From an uncultured Bacteroides sp. (GTDB taxonomy: Bacteria; Bacteroidota; Bacteroidia; Bacteroidales; Bacteroidaceae), in assembly GCA_900552645.1 (NCBI GenBank), contig USAN01000010.1:1-64000 (forward strand): a stretch of 64,000 nt of DNA, read 5' to 3'. The notes below the pieces were generated by a model. It searched no databases, was not told where the DNA came from, and was given only the letters and a program-made list of their open reading frames with translations. Both the position numbers and the translations under genes were made by a program. This document shows positions 35,739-44,791 of the stretch, one piece after another; the first letter of the stretch is position 1, and each line of letters starts with the position of its first letter.

Positions 35739-36585
35739 TATTTTCTTCTGTGTTAAATGATAGATAAGTAGGACGATGATTTTGCTGTTCTTCCTTAGGT
35801 ATTACTCTTCTTAGTCTTGGGTAATGGTGATTGAGATAGGTTTCTAAATCGCTCGGAGCCATAACCTTCAGTGGCCCGAATTCTACTTCCTGCAAGTTTT
35901 CTATGCTATGGACAGATATATGATCTTTAGGCATTAAAACCATATTGTAATAAGTAGAACTAACTCCGTTAAACATGGACTGAGATAACCTGAGAAGACG
36001 GTATATGTTTTTTTTGGAAAGCAGCGATACACATAATCTATTAGCTAAACAAGGTAGCGGTCCGCGGTTAGTTGGATTATCTATCTCGCATTTACCAAAA
36101 TATTTCCACATCCATATCTCTTTGCCCATAAAGCAGCAATTAAGGAAGTTAGAAATAACCCTCTGTATTTTCTGTATAGTGTTGCTGTCTGGAACTTTGT
36201 CGAATGGAAACACATCAATAAATATGCCTTGATGAGCCTTTATATGAGCAAAATCTTTCTCTACAAAAAGAGTATTCATTTTTCTTACTTTAGTGAAATA
36301 GTAAGGTGTATGAACATCAGTATGTGGAGACTGAAGAAAATAATTGCTGTCCAGTTCATTGGGTGCAATCTTAATAAATTTTTCATAATTCTTTCGTGTC
36401 ATTCCAATATCTATGTCATCGTCCCACGGAAGAATTGCATTCTCGAAAAAGGCGCCTATAGCAGTACCCCCCTGAATGAAATAAGAGATATCATGTTTTT
36501 TGCAAACTCTTATTATTTCTGCCAGTATTTCATAAAGTTCCTTATGAAGTTGAGATAATTCTTCGGGAGTATATTCATTTGCCAT
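35725..36585 (-). CDS. LicD-family phosphotransferase
   Basis: 286 aa. LicD fold marks: GGTAIGAFFENAILPWDDDIDIGM holds the GG and DDDID nucleotidyltransferase-type motifs. LicD proteins transfer phosphocholine or related alditol-phosphates from CDP donors to surface glycans. No choline uptake or cytidylyltransferase genes lie in this window, so the donor is unknown. A -7-like TACTTTTG lies 26 bp upstream of its start, so it might also be transcribed independently of the flippase end of the cluster. Confidence 0.88.
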   Translation of the reverse strand: MANEYTPEELSQLHKELYEILAEIIRVCKKHDISYFIQGGTAIGAFFENAILPWDDDIDIGMTRKNYEKFIKIAPNELDSNYFLQSPHTDVHTPYYFTKVRKMNTLFVEKDFAHIKAHQGIFIDVFPFDKVPDSNTIQKIQRVISNFLNCCFMGKEIWMWKYFGKCEIDNPTNRGPLPCLANRLCVSLLSKKNIYRLLRLSQSMFNGVSSTYYNMVLMPKDHISVHSIENLQEVEFGPLKVMAPSDLETYLNHHYPRLRRVIPKEEQQNHRPTYLSFNTEENNGEK

Positions 36586-36610
36586 ATAGTAAAATATATA
36601 GGTTATATTA

Positions 36611-36618
36611 CAAAAGTA
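36611..36618 (-). promoter_or_regulatory. Possible internal promoter upstream of licD
   Basis: Plus CAAAAGTA, minus TACTTTTG, within the 62-bp gap before licD. Confidence 0.35.
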
Positions 36619-36647
36619 ATTTATATATACGATAAAAACAAAAAGAT

Positions 36648-37691
36648 TTATTTATGATTATTCAAGTATGCTTCGGCTATTTCTCCGCGTTTTGTTATTG
36701 GTAACTTCAATATATTCATAAAATCTTTACTATGACAGTCTATCATCTTTATGTTGGGATATAATCTCTTGAAAAGGAAGAGGCTAGGGCCTGGAGTGAT
36801 ACTTCCCAAAAAGTTTTCCGATTTTTTAAGGACTTCCATAGATGCTATGAATCTTACCATCTGTTCTCGTTTACATTCCGAAGAGATATTTGTAAACTTG
36901 CTGTTTACATATCCATCTTCATTGAATTTACATAAAGTAAACCAGTTAGTATGTGGGCTGTATTTACAAAGTCGGGAATATATTTTGTAATCGTCGGTAA
37001 GAACAAAAACGTTTTCCGGATTTGAATAATTCTTAAGTTTATCGGCATAATACTCTGGCTCAAGAAGATTTACCTCGGTTACCTTATCGCCTCCGCGCAC
37101 TTGACATCCTGTATATTTATCGGGCAGTGACAAACTTTCAATAAATCTATTTACCTCTTTCTTTGTATCTTTATTAAGATTCCAGGTTATATCTACCATT
37201 TTATTAAATGCATCAATGTAATTGCAGTCAACAATCCCCAGCTCAGGTATGTTGTACAGGGTATCATGCCTGAACTTGATATTTTGATTGAGAAGGATAG
37301 GGTTTCCATACTTAACAAATAATGCAAATCTTCCTATAATGCCGTTGCATGTTACTTTAATCTTCCATTTTAAAAGATTAGCATTGTGTCTTTTTATACT
37401 AAGCTTTAGCAAGTTTATGAAAGAAGGAATAGGATGTGTATTGTAACGGTGATGCAATTCATCAGTTGTTTCTTCACAAAAGGAGTCGAAATAGTCTGTC
37501 CATCCTTTACTGTACCCAAAGTTGGCATCGGCAGAATATAATTTAAACTGAACCTTATTCTGAAGGCACCATAGCATCGCATTAATCATGTAAGTATATT
37601 CAGTAAAGAAACCGGCATCGATTCCTACATGGTAAATAAGTGTCTTTCTGAATGAACGATTAAGTTTACGATATTGTGATGTAATGTCCAT
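36648..37691 (-). CDS. Putative fucosyltransferase-like protein (NodZ/GT23-like motif)
   Basis: 347 aa, weakly recognised. The segment YTGCQVRGGDKVTEV followed by YYADKLKNYSNPENVFVLTDDYKIY resembles the donor-site motif H-V-R-R-x-D-K of alpha-1,6-fucosyltransferases and protein O-fucosyltransferases (GT-B). Later, EMVRF and SMEVLKKSENFLGSITPGPSLFLF correspond to the C-terminal SD-x-S-N-like part of that fold. No signal peptide. The gene sits 1 bp after the flippase gene, inside the glycan cluster, which supports a glycosyltransferase role. Fold assignment is inference. Confidence 0.55.
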   Translation of the reverse strand: MDITSQYRKLNRSFRKTLIYHVGIDAGFFTEYTYMINAMLWCLQNKVQFKLYSADANFGYSKGWTDYFDSFCEETTDELHHRYNTHPIPSFINLLKLSIKRHNANLLKWKIKVTCNGIIGRFALFVKYGNPILLNQNIKFRHDTLYNIPELGIVDCNYIDAFNKMVDITWNLNKDTKKEVNRFIESLSLPDKYTGCQVRGGDKVTEVNLLEPEYYADKLKNYSNPENVFVLTDDYKIYSRLCKYSPHTNWFTLCKFNEDGYVNSKFTNISSECKREQMVRFIASMEVLKKSENFLGSITPGPSLFLFKRLYPNIKMIDCHSKDFMNILKLPITKRGEIAEAYLNNHK

Positions 37692-37692
37692 T

Positions 37693-39132
37693 TTATTTTT
37701 TCTTTAATAAATAGTCCATGCTCTCTTTGAATGTTACAGAGCCACTGTATTTCATTATTAACATATATATTATGGCTGCTACTACTATGCGTGCTAACAA
37801 TAAGAGCCATAGGTTGTCCAAAGGTTCTGTGATAAAGTAGGTAAGAGCCATTACTCCTCCCGATATAAAGGCAAAAGGAAGAATATCTTTCAGCGCTTGT
37901 AATATAGATAGATTTATCTCTTTGCCTACAAAATAGTGCCAAATAAAAAGCCAGCCTATATTTATAGAGACGAAAAGAGATATCATTACTTTTATTCCCA
38001 TGCTGTATACTAACAGTATTGATACGAGTTGAACAATTCCAAGAGATATTATATTCCACATATATACGTTAGACTTACCTTTGCTTATTATAAGATTTGT
38101 ATACAGAGTTGTAATTGGAATAAATGCTCCTCCTATGCAAAGTATCTGAAGTATCTCGGCACTGGGAAGCCACTTGTCGGTTATGGCAAGAGTTATGAAT
38201 TGTGGTGCTATTAGTGATAATCCAAACATAGCCGGAAATGATATAAATGCAGTGAACCGAAGCATCTTGCGAAATATGCGTTGCTGACGTTCATTATCGT
38301 CGGATGCCGATACCAGAACAGGTTGAGCAACTCCGTTTACCATTCCCGATATTAATGAATGTCCCATATAACTCCATTTGTTGGCCTGAGTGAAGTAGCC
38401 TACCTGCTCACCATCGTAGAATTTTCCAAGTATCACCGAAAATATATTATTGTTTACGTGATTGAATATATTGGTTATAAGTAGTTTGCTGCTGAAAGAT
38501 AGCATTCCTTTAAGTGGAGTGAAGTCTATGTGGAATGTTGGATGCCATTTGGATAAACGCCAATAAAATATGTTTATAGTTGTAATGTATATCAATGTTT
38601 GGGTAGCAATACCCCAATATGCAAATCCAAGATAAGCCATCAATACAGCAATACTGCCCGACAGGGCTAAGCCTGTAGTTATGGCAATTGCCTTTTGCTT
38701 TACCATTAAATTGCGAAAGAAGTATGCACTATGTGCAATACCGAAGCTGGCTATGAAGAATCCTAAGAATATATATCTGGCAAGCCATGTAAGTTGGGGA
38801 GTGTTGTAGAAATCGGCAATTAAAGGAGCACAAAAGAAGAGTACTATGTATAAAGCTGCGCTCAGTAAAGTACTGAACCAAAATACAGCATTGTAATCCT
38901 TATGTGAAATATTTTTCTTGTTGGCTAATGCAGCAGTGAATCCACTTTCCTGCAGTGTGCCTGCTATAAGTGAGAATATGGATAGCATGCCCACCATACC
39001 ATAATCTTCCGGAGAAAGTAAACGGGCAAGGAAAATACCGAAGAACAGATTTAGCAACTGTTGTATGCCATTACTAAATCCTCCCCACAAAAGTCCTTTT
39101 GCGGTCTTATCTTTCAGTGATTGTTCTGCCAT
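37693..39132 (-). CDS. Polysaccharide flippase (Wzx/PST, MOP superfamily)
   Basis: 479 aa with 12-14 hydrophobic helices and the MOP N terminus TAKGLLWGGFSNGIQQLLNLFFGIFLARLLSPEDYGMVGML. It moves lipid-linked oligosaccharide repeat units across the inner membrane. It is the first gene of the glycan cluster in transcription order, 61 bp after metG, and is followed by LicD and five glycosyltransferase-type genes. No Wzy polymerase or Wzz chain-length gene is visible here, so the product may be a short oligosaccharide or protein-linked glycan. Confidence 0.92.
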   Translation of the reverse strand: MAEQSLKDKTAKGLLWGGFSNGIQQLLNLFFGIFLARLLSPEDYGMVGMLSIFSLIAGTLQESGFTAALANKKNISHKDYNAVFWFSTLLSAALYIVLFFCAPLIADFYNTPQLTWLARYIFLGFFIASFGIAHSAYFFRNLMVKQKAIAITTGLALSGSIAVLMAYLGFAYWGIATQTLIYITTINIFYWRLSKWHPTFHIDFTPLKGMLSFSSKLLITNIFNHVNNNIFSVILGKFYDGEQVGYFTQANKWSYMGHSLISGMVNGVAQPVLVSASDDNERQQRIFRKMLRFTAFISFPAMFGLSLIAPQFITLAITDKWLPSAEILQILCIGGAFIPITTLYTNLIISKGKSNVYMWNIISLGIVQLVSILLVYSMGIKVMISLFVSINIGWLFIWHYFVGKEINLSILQALKDILPFAFISGGVMALTYFITEPLDNLWLLLLARIVVAAIIYMLIMKYSGSVTFKESMDYLLKKK

Positions 39133-39153
39133 AGTTTCATAGAATAGAATTAT

Positions 39154-39183
39154 ATCCGGTTATCCAATAAAGAATAACCGGAT
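39154..39183 (-). terminator. Hairpin between metG and the glycan cluster
   Basis: ATCCGGTTAT (39154-39163) and ATAACCGGAT (39174-39183) form a 10-bp stem with a 10-nt loop, 10 bp past the metG stop. The T-tract on the minus strand is weak, so some read-through into the flippase gene is likely. Confidence 0.6.
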
Positions 39184-39193
39184 TTAATATATA

Positions 39194-41236
39194 TTATTTT
39201 ACTTCGCTTCCTGGTTTTACCTCTTTTAATAATGAAGTAACAGCTAGTGAACCGTCAACGTTTTCGGCGCTAAGAATCATTCCTTCGCTTACCAATCCGT
39301 TTTTGAACTGGCGAGGAGCAAGGTTTGCTATGAAAAGTACCTGTTTTCCTACAAGTTCTTCGGGTGTATAATGCTGAGCAATTCCACTTACAATAGTACG
39401 GTTTTCAAGGCCATCGGCAATCTTGAACTTCAATAGCTTCTTCATTTTTGGAACTACTTCACATTCAAGAATTGTTCCTACTCGTATATCAAGTTTCTCG
39501 AAATCTTCGAAAGCTATTACCGGTTTTATAGGATTAGCTTTATAGTTGGCTGCCTCGTTTGCTTTCTTTGTTGCAAGAAGCTTATCTACTTGTGCCTGAA
39601 TAATTTCATCTTCTATTTTCTCGAACAGAAGTTCGGGCTTGTTAAGCTGATGTCCTTCTTCAAGAAGATCTGTACGCCCAAGTTCCTCCCATTCGAAGGT
39701 ATCCATATTAAGCATATTACGAAGCTTATCACTGCTGAAAGGAAGGAATGGCTCGAATGCAATACCAAGATTTGCCACAAGCTGAAGTGCAATATTAAGT
39801 ATTGTTGCAACGCGAGGCATATCGGTCTTCGCTATTTTCCATGGTTCTGTATCTGCAAGATATTTGTTACCGATACGCGCAAGGTTCATTGCCTCTTTTT
39901 GTGCATCGCGGAACTTAAATACATCTAATAGCTTCTCTACCTGTCCTTTTACATCTTCAAACTCTTTCAGGGTCTCTTTGTCATATTCTGTAAGTTCGCC
40001 ACATGCAGGAACTTTTCCATCAAAATATTTCTGTGTAAGTACCAACGCACGGTTTACAAAGTTTCCGTAAACGGCTACAAGTTCGTTGTTGTTGCGTGCC
40101 TGAAAATCTTTCCATGTAAAGTCATTATCCTTTGTCTCGGGTGCATTTGCAGTAAGTACATAACGCAGTACATCCTGTTTTCCTGGGAAATCTACCAGAT
40201 ATTCATGCAACCATACAGCCCAGTTGCGTGAGGTTGAAATCTTATCTCCTTCAAGGTTAAGGAATTCATTGCTAGGTACATTGTCGGGGAGTATATAGCT
40301 ACCTTCTGCCTTAAGCATTGCAGGGAACACTATACAGTGGAATACGATATTATCTTTACCAATAAAATGTACAAGACGAGTTTCAGAATCTTTCCACCAT
40401 TTCTCCCAACTATCGGGAAGTAGTTCTTTTGTATTCGATATATATCCTATAGGAGCATCAAACCATACATATAGTACTTTTCCTTCGGCTCCTTCAACAG
40501 GTACAGGTATACCCCAGTCTAGGTCGCGACTCACTGCACGAGGCTGAAGTCCCATATCTAGCCAACTCTTGCACTGACCGTATACGTTAGGACGCCACTC
40601 TTTATGATCTTCAAGAATCCATTTGCGAAGCCACGCTTCATGCTTGTCTAGCGGCAAATACCAATGCTTGGTTTCGCGCATTACAGGTTTGCTTCCGCTT
40701 ATTGCACTTTTAGGATTGATAAGATCGGTAGGCGATAGTGAAGTGCCGCATTTCTCGCATTGGTCGCCATAAGCACCTTCGGCATGACAGTGCGGACATT
40801 CACCTGTAATGTATCTGTCGGCAAGGAACTGATGTGCCTCTTCATCATAATACTGTTCGGATGTTTTTTCTATAAATTCTCCTTTGTTGTAAAGAGTCTT
40901 GAAAAAATCAGAAGCCAACTCGTGGTGAGTTTTAGAAGATGTACGAGAATATATATCGAAAGATACACCAAATTCCTCGAACGACTTCTTTATAATAGCA
41001 TGATATCGATCTACCACATCCTGCGGAGTAATACCCTCTTTCTTTGCACGTATGGTAATAGGCACACCGTGCTCGTCGGAACCACCGATGAATAGAACAT
41101 CTTGTTTCTTTAGTCTTAGGTAGCGCACGTAGATATCGGCAGGTACATAAACACCTGCAAGATGTCCTATATGTACAGGTCCGTTGGCATAAGGAAGTGC
41201 CGAGGTGACCGTTGTACGTTTGAATTTATTTTCCAT
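39194..41236 (-). CDS. metG: Methionyl-tRNA synthetase
   Basis: 680 aa. Class I synthetase: PYANGPVHIGHLAG (HIGH), KISTS in place of KMSKS, and a zinc knuckle CPHCHAEGAYGDQCEKC. The C-terminal OB-fold tRNA-binding domain is fused (FEKLDIRVGTILECEVVP, APRQFKNGLVSEGMIL). I took the ATG at 41236 (MENKFKRTTVTSALPYANG), the family start; the frame upstream adds nine residues. Minus-strand -7 box TACCTTTG (plus CAAAGGTA, 41272-41279) lies 36 bp upstream. Confidence 0.97.
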   Translation of the reverse strand: MENKFKRTTVTSALPYANGPVHIGHLAGVYVPADIYVRYLRLKKQDVLFIGGSDEHGVPITIRAKKEGITPQDVVDRYHAIIKKSFEEFGVSFDIYSRTSSKTHHELASDFFKTLYNKGEFIEKTSEQYYDEEAHQFLADRYITGECPHCHAEGAYGDQCEKCGTSLSPTDLINPKSAISGSKPVMRETKHWYLPLDKHEAWLRKWILEDHKEWRPNVYGQCKSWLDMGLQPRAVSRDLDWGIPVPVEGAEGKVLYVWFDAPIGYISNTKELLPDSWEKWWKDSETRLVHFIGKDNIVFHCIVFPAMLKAEGSYILPDNVPSNEFLNLEGDKISTSRNWAVWLHEYLVDFPGKQDVLRYVLTANAPETKDNDFTWKDFQARNNNELVAVYGNFVNRALVLTQKYFDGKVPACGELTEYDKETLKEFEDVKGQVEKLLDVFKFRDAQKEAMNLARIGNKYLADTEPWKIAKTDMPRVATILNIALQLVANLGIAFEPFLPFSSDKLRNMLNMDTFEWEELGRTDLLEEGHQLNKPELLFEKIEDEIIQAQVDKLLATKKANEAANYKANPIKPVIAFEDFEKLDIRVGTILECEVVPKMKKLLKFKIADGLENRTIVSGIAQHYTPEELVGKQVLFIANLAPRQFKNGLVSEGMILSAENVDGSLAVTSLLKEVKPGSEVK

Positions 41237-41271
41237 ATATGATGTTTTTATTATTCGCTGCAATAACTATG

Positions 41272-41279
41272 CAAAGGTA
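41272..41279 (-). promoter_or_regulatory. metG -7 box
   Basis: Plus CAAAGGTA, i.e. TACCTTTG on the minus strand. Confidence 0.5.
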
Positions 41280-41333
41280 GCTATTTTTAGAAAGTTATAT
41301 GAAAAAATAGTAAGAATTCTTGGGGGCTATAAC

Positions 41334-41341
41334 TATCTTTG
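41334..41341 (+). promoter_or_regulatory. Radical SAM gene -7 box
   Basis: TATCTTTG matches TAnnTTTG, 21 bp before the gene start; the -33 element is not clear. Confidence 0.5.
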
Positions 41342-41361
41342 CACTATAAAACAATAGCATT

Positions 41362-43008
41362 ATGAAAATTCTTTGGCTCGATATAAATTCATCTTACTCG
41401 CACTCTTCACTTGCTTTACCTGCATTGCATGCTCAGATAATGAATACTCCTCTAGATAATATGACAGAGTGGAAAGTTGTAAGAGGTACTATAAAGAGTG
41501 AAATGAGCGAGCTTCTGGAACAGATAGATTCATACAATCCCGATATTATTTTCTCTACTTTATGGCTTTTTACGCACGATTTTGTTATGGCTCTTCACAC
41601 TAGGATAAAAGCTCTGTGCCCTAATTCTGTAACAGTAATGGGTGGACCAGAGTTTCTGGGTGACAACCAGGAATTTCTTCTTCGTAACCGAGGCGTTGAT
41701 GCTGTTTTTCGAGGAGAGGGTGAGGAGTTTCTTCCTTCTTGGCTTCCTATATGGAATGAAAAAGAGCACTGGAGAGAGGTTAGGGGATTATGTTTTATGG
41801 AAAATGATATTTATGTGGATGGAGGAAGGGCAGTAGTAGCCAATTTTTCATCACTTCGATTTCCCGAGGAGAGTCCTTTTTTTGTTACCGACAAATCTTT
41901 TGTGCAACTTGAAACTACGAGAGGATGTTTTAACTCATGCCAGTTTTGTGTAAGTGGGGCCGACAAACCTGTAAGAAGTCTATCTATAGAGCAAATAAGG
42001 TCGAGACTGCAATTCTTTGCCTCTAAGGGAATAAAGAGTATACGAATGCTGGACCGAACTTTTAATGGTAATTCAAGAAGGTGCATAGAGATGCTCGATT
42101 TGATGAATGAGTTTCATGGAAGACTTACTTTTCATCTTGAAGTTCATCCATCCCTCTTGAGAGACGAACTGCGAATAAAGCTGGCATCTATGCCTACCGG
42201 GCTGCTTCATCTTGAAGCAGGTATTCAGTCTCTTCATCAAGAGGTGCTCGATGAATGTACCCGTAACGGAAATGTAGATACCGCACTGTCGGGACTAACT
42301 TTCCTTTTTACTCTTTCGGAAAAAATGGAGACGCATACCGATCTTATTGCAGGATTGCCACTATATACTTATGATTGTATAGTAAGTGATGTAAAGACTC
42401 TTGTAGAGATGAATGCAGGTGAAGTTCAGTTGGAAACTTTAAAGGTGCTTCCTGGAACAGAAATGCGTCGCCGAGCTTCTATGCTGGGCTTACGTTACTC
42501 TAATATGCCTCCGTACGAAATTCTTTCTACTCCTCATATAAGTTATGCATTGCTAAGGCGTGCAATGCTGCTTTCCCGCTTACTCGACGTATACTTTAAC
42601 CATTCGGTATTGCGTAAGTTATTCAGGGAAATAGTGTTATGGTCCGAAACATCGCTCGAGGAGTGCATAGACTTCTTTTCGAAAAAAGGAGAGCAACTAT
42701 TTTCAATCTCACTCGAAACTCAGGCAAGAATGTTGTATTCATTTATCGAGCATTCACTTCCCGAATTAAAGCATAAAATGCAAGAAATGTGGATAGAACA
42801 TGGACTTAATCTCAATAATCTTCCCGAAGTAGTGAGCGTACTGCCCATGCAAAGTTTCCTAGATGCTGAATATGCCGATATGTCTCAGAAGGAGAGAGGA
42901 CGAATGAGATGCTACAAAGTATGTACTAAGCAAGGTGAATGGATTATTGTATACGATAGAGGAATAAGTCAGAATAAACCAGTAAGAATTATAAAACCAA
43001 ATATGTAA
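41362..43008 (+). CDS. B12-binding-domain radical SAM protein (DUF4080 type)
   Basis: 548 aa. Residues about 1-135 are a B12-binding Rossmann domain (MKILWLDINSSYSHSSLALP, VTVMGGPEFLGDNQEFL, FRGEGEEFLP), though the DxHxxG cobalt-His motif is not visible. Residues about 180-400 are the radical SAM barrel with GCFNSCQFC, giving the CX3CX2C cluster Cys189, Cys193 and Cys196. The C-terminal third fits DUF4080. Likely a methyltransferase-type or rearranging radical enzyme of unknown substrate; expressed alone from its own promoter. Confidence 0.85.
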   Translation: MKILWLDINSSYSHSSLALPALHAQIMNTPLDNMTEWKVVRGTIKSEMSELLEQIDSYNPDIIFSTLWLFTHDFVMALHTRIKALCPNSVTVMGGPEFLGDNQEFLLRNRGVDAVFRGEGEEFLPSWLPIWNEKEHWREVRGLCFMENDIYVDGGRAVVANFSSLRFPEESPFFVTDKSFVQLETTRGCFNSCQFCVSGADKPVRSLSIEQIRSRLQFFASKGIKSIRMLDRTFNGNSRRCIEMLDLMNEFHGRLTFHLEVHPSLLRDELRIKLASMPTGLLHLEAGIQSLHQEVLDECTRNGNVDTALSGLTFLFTLSEKMETHTDLIAGLPLYTYDCIVSDVKTLVEMNAGEVQLETLKVLPGTEMRRRASMLGLRYSNMPPYEILSTPHISYALLRRAMLLSRLLDVYFNHSVLRKLFREIVLWSETSLEECIDFFSKKGEQLFSISLETQARMLYSFIEHSLPELKHKMQEMWIEHGLNLNNLPEVVSVLPMQSFLDAEYADMSQKERGRMRCYKVCTKQGEWIIVYDRGISQNKPVRIIKPNM

Positions 43009-43124
43009 ACCGGTTTAGATATAATAAGTATAACCCGTCAACTGCTTTATGTTTTAAGAAAAAACGTAAACTAAACTCAGTACACTTCAGACATTTAATA
43101 GCATAAAAGTAGTGTAGAAATATA

Positions 43125-43208
43125 CATAAGATTGACCGCGACCAAATTTTTTTTTCTCGCGGTCAATTATTTTTTTCTCGCGGTCGATTTTTTTTTGACG
43201 GCCGTCGA
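43125..43208. repeat. Tandem 21-bp repeat with GC-rich core and poly-A/T spacer; also a terminator
   Basis: On the minus strand, units start at 43208, 43187, 43166 and 43145: TCGACGGCCGTC, TCGACCGCGAG, TTGACCGCGAG and TTGGTCGCGG, the first three each followed by A-rich sequence to complete exactly 21 bp. Also, on the plus strand TTGACCGCGA (43132-43141) pairs with TCGCGGTCAA (43157-43166) and is followed by TTATTTTTTT, a terminator for the radical SAM gene; GACGGCCGTC (43197-43206) is self-complementary. Located between two convergent genes. Confidence 0.8.
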
Positions 43209-43218
43209 TTTAGGGTGC

Positions 43219-44733
43219 TTATCTGAATAGTATAGGAAGTGATTCCTTATCAGTATAAATGGTATTTATCTTATTGTTTAGGATATTGAATGTAGTATTT
43301 ATAAACATAACGTTTCTAGAACCGGTCATTTCAATAATATTGCTAGAAGATGTAATATCAGAGTTAGTAACTATCATACCATCAACATCGCGTATATAAA
43401 TAAGATCACTACTTTTTTTAATCTTCATGTTGTCTATTCTTACCTGCGTAATGGGTGTTTCGGGAATACCTTTAAAATCCATAACCTTTTTGCAGTTCTC
43501 TATTGTAATATCCTTGAAAAACATATTCTCGTAATATGGTGTAACCGGAGTTATATCTCTCTTAGGAAGTCGTTCGGCAAGTTTACCCACCCATTGGCTC
43601 GACCCTAGCATGTCCCATTTGTAGGCAATCCTCGGATTTTTCATGGTAATTCGTTCGAAGTATAAATTTCGTGCACCACCTCCGCGTGTTCTTCTGGTCT
43701 TGAAGTAAAATCCGTGTGTTGGCGATTCGAAAATACAGTCATGTACATATAAGTTATTTATCATTCCTGCGGTTTCACTTCCACAGGTTACACCTCCTGC
43801 ACCTCGTTTTGCTATACTGTTACGTATTACTATGTTGCTAGATGGAATATTAACTCTTAATCCGTCGTATCCTCTTCCCGACTTTATGGTGAAACAGTCG
43901 TCTCCACAGTCCAGAGTAGAATATTCAATAAGCACATTGCTGGTAGATTCGATATCAATACCGTCCGTACGCCCCATGCCATGGCTGTTTACAGTAACTC
44001 CTCTAATTATTACATTATTGCAATATTGTGGAACTATATTCCAGAATATTGTTTTAGTAATAGTTATTCCTTCTACAAATACATTGTTGCAAGAAACTGG
44101 TGCGAAGGTCATTGGAAGGAATGCTGTAATATCTCCTGTGCCATCATATTTTCTATTTTCAACCGGAAAAGTTTTGGCCACTACATCCTCTAGTGCCGAG
44201 CTGTTTACATGATGCTTGTATATTTCGCAATCGGCAGTAGGTCCCACTATCTTTCCTTTTCCGGTAATTGCAATGTTATTTGCTCCGTTAGCATATATAC
44301 ATGCTCCTAGCGAGTAAAGTTCTACTCCCTCTATTCGTGTAAAAACAACTGGTAGATAATCTTTGATGTTTCCGCTGAAGTGTAGTTCGGCATTCTCTTC
44401 AATGTGAAGATTTACATTGCTTTTCAGTTCTAGTCTTCCGCATAGCCATTTACCTGCAGGTACAACTACTGTACCACCACCTTTCATGCTTACATGATCT
44501 ATGGCTTTCTGTATTGATTTTGTACAGTTACCTGTTTGGCGTGCGCCAAATTTATTTATTTTAATTTTATATTCATTGAAAACGGGACGTCTTAACTGCG
44601 GCATCTCAAAAGGAGCGTTTATTGCTGCTATTGTATCGGGCATATATTCTGCTCCACAATTGACGTAAGTCTGTGAAAAACATGTAATATATGATAATGT
44701 TAAAGTAATCAGAATAGTAAATCGGTTTTTCAT
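43219..44733 (-). CDS. GH28-family pectinase-like protein with altered active-site motifs
   Basis: 504 aa. Signal peptide (residues 1-20, TCFSQ), so secreted to periplasm. Right-handed beta-helix repeats fill the body. GH28 catalytic Asp residues are kept: GRTDGIDIES (Asp257) and CGDDCFTIKSG (Asp278, Asp279). However, the usual GHG histidine is Ala312 (KRGAGGVTCGSE) and the usual R-I-K is Y343-F344-K345 (GFYFKTRRTRGG). It may have changed specificity among pectin/rhamnogalacturonan-like substrates or weak activity. Minus-strand -7-like TAAATTTG (44757-44764) upstream. Not clustered with other pectin genes. Confidence 0.82.
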   Translation of the reverse strand: MKNRFTILITLTLSYITCFSQTYVNCGAEYMPDTIAAINAPFEMPQLRRPVFNEYKIKINKFGARQTGNCTKSIQKAIDHVSMKGGGTVVVPAGKWLCGRLELKSNVNLHIEENAELHFSGNIKDYLPVVFTRIEGVELYSLGACIYANGANNIAITGKGKIVGPTADCEIYKHHVNSSALEDVVAKTFPVENRKYDGTGDITAFLPMTFAPVSCNNVFVEGITITKTIFWNIVPQYCNNVIIRGVTVNSHGMGRTDGIDIESTSNVLIEYSTLDCGDDCFTIKSGRGYDGLRVNIPSSNIVIRNSIAKRGAGGVTCGSETAGMINNLYVHDCIFESPTHGFYFKTRRTRGGGARNLYFERITMKNPRIAYKWDMLGSSQWVGKLAERLPKRDITPVTPYYENMFFKDITIENCKKVMDFKGIPETPITQVRIDNMKIKKSSDLIYIRDVDGMIVTNSDITSSSNIIEMTGSRNVMFINTTFNILNNKINTIYTDKESLPILFR

Positions 44734-44791
44734 GTAGCAAGCTTTTAATTATAATGCAAATTTAACATTAATAATAATTGCATACAACTTT

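Noticed and set aside
39590..39928. 112-aa plus-strand ORF inside metG
   Set aside because: Antisense shadow of a certain essential gene; no start signal.
43125..43208. CRISPR array
   Set aside because: The period is only 21 bp with A-runs rather than unique spacers, and no cas gene is nearby.
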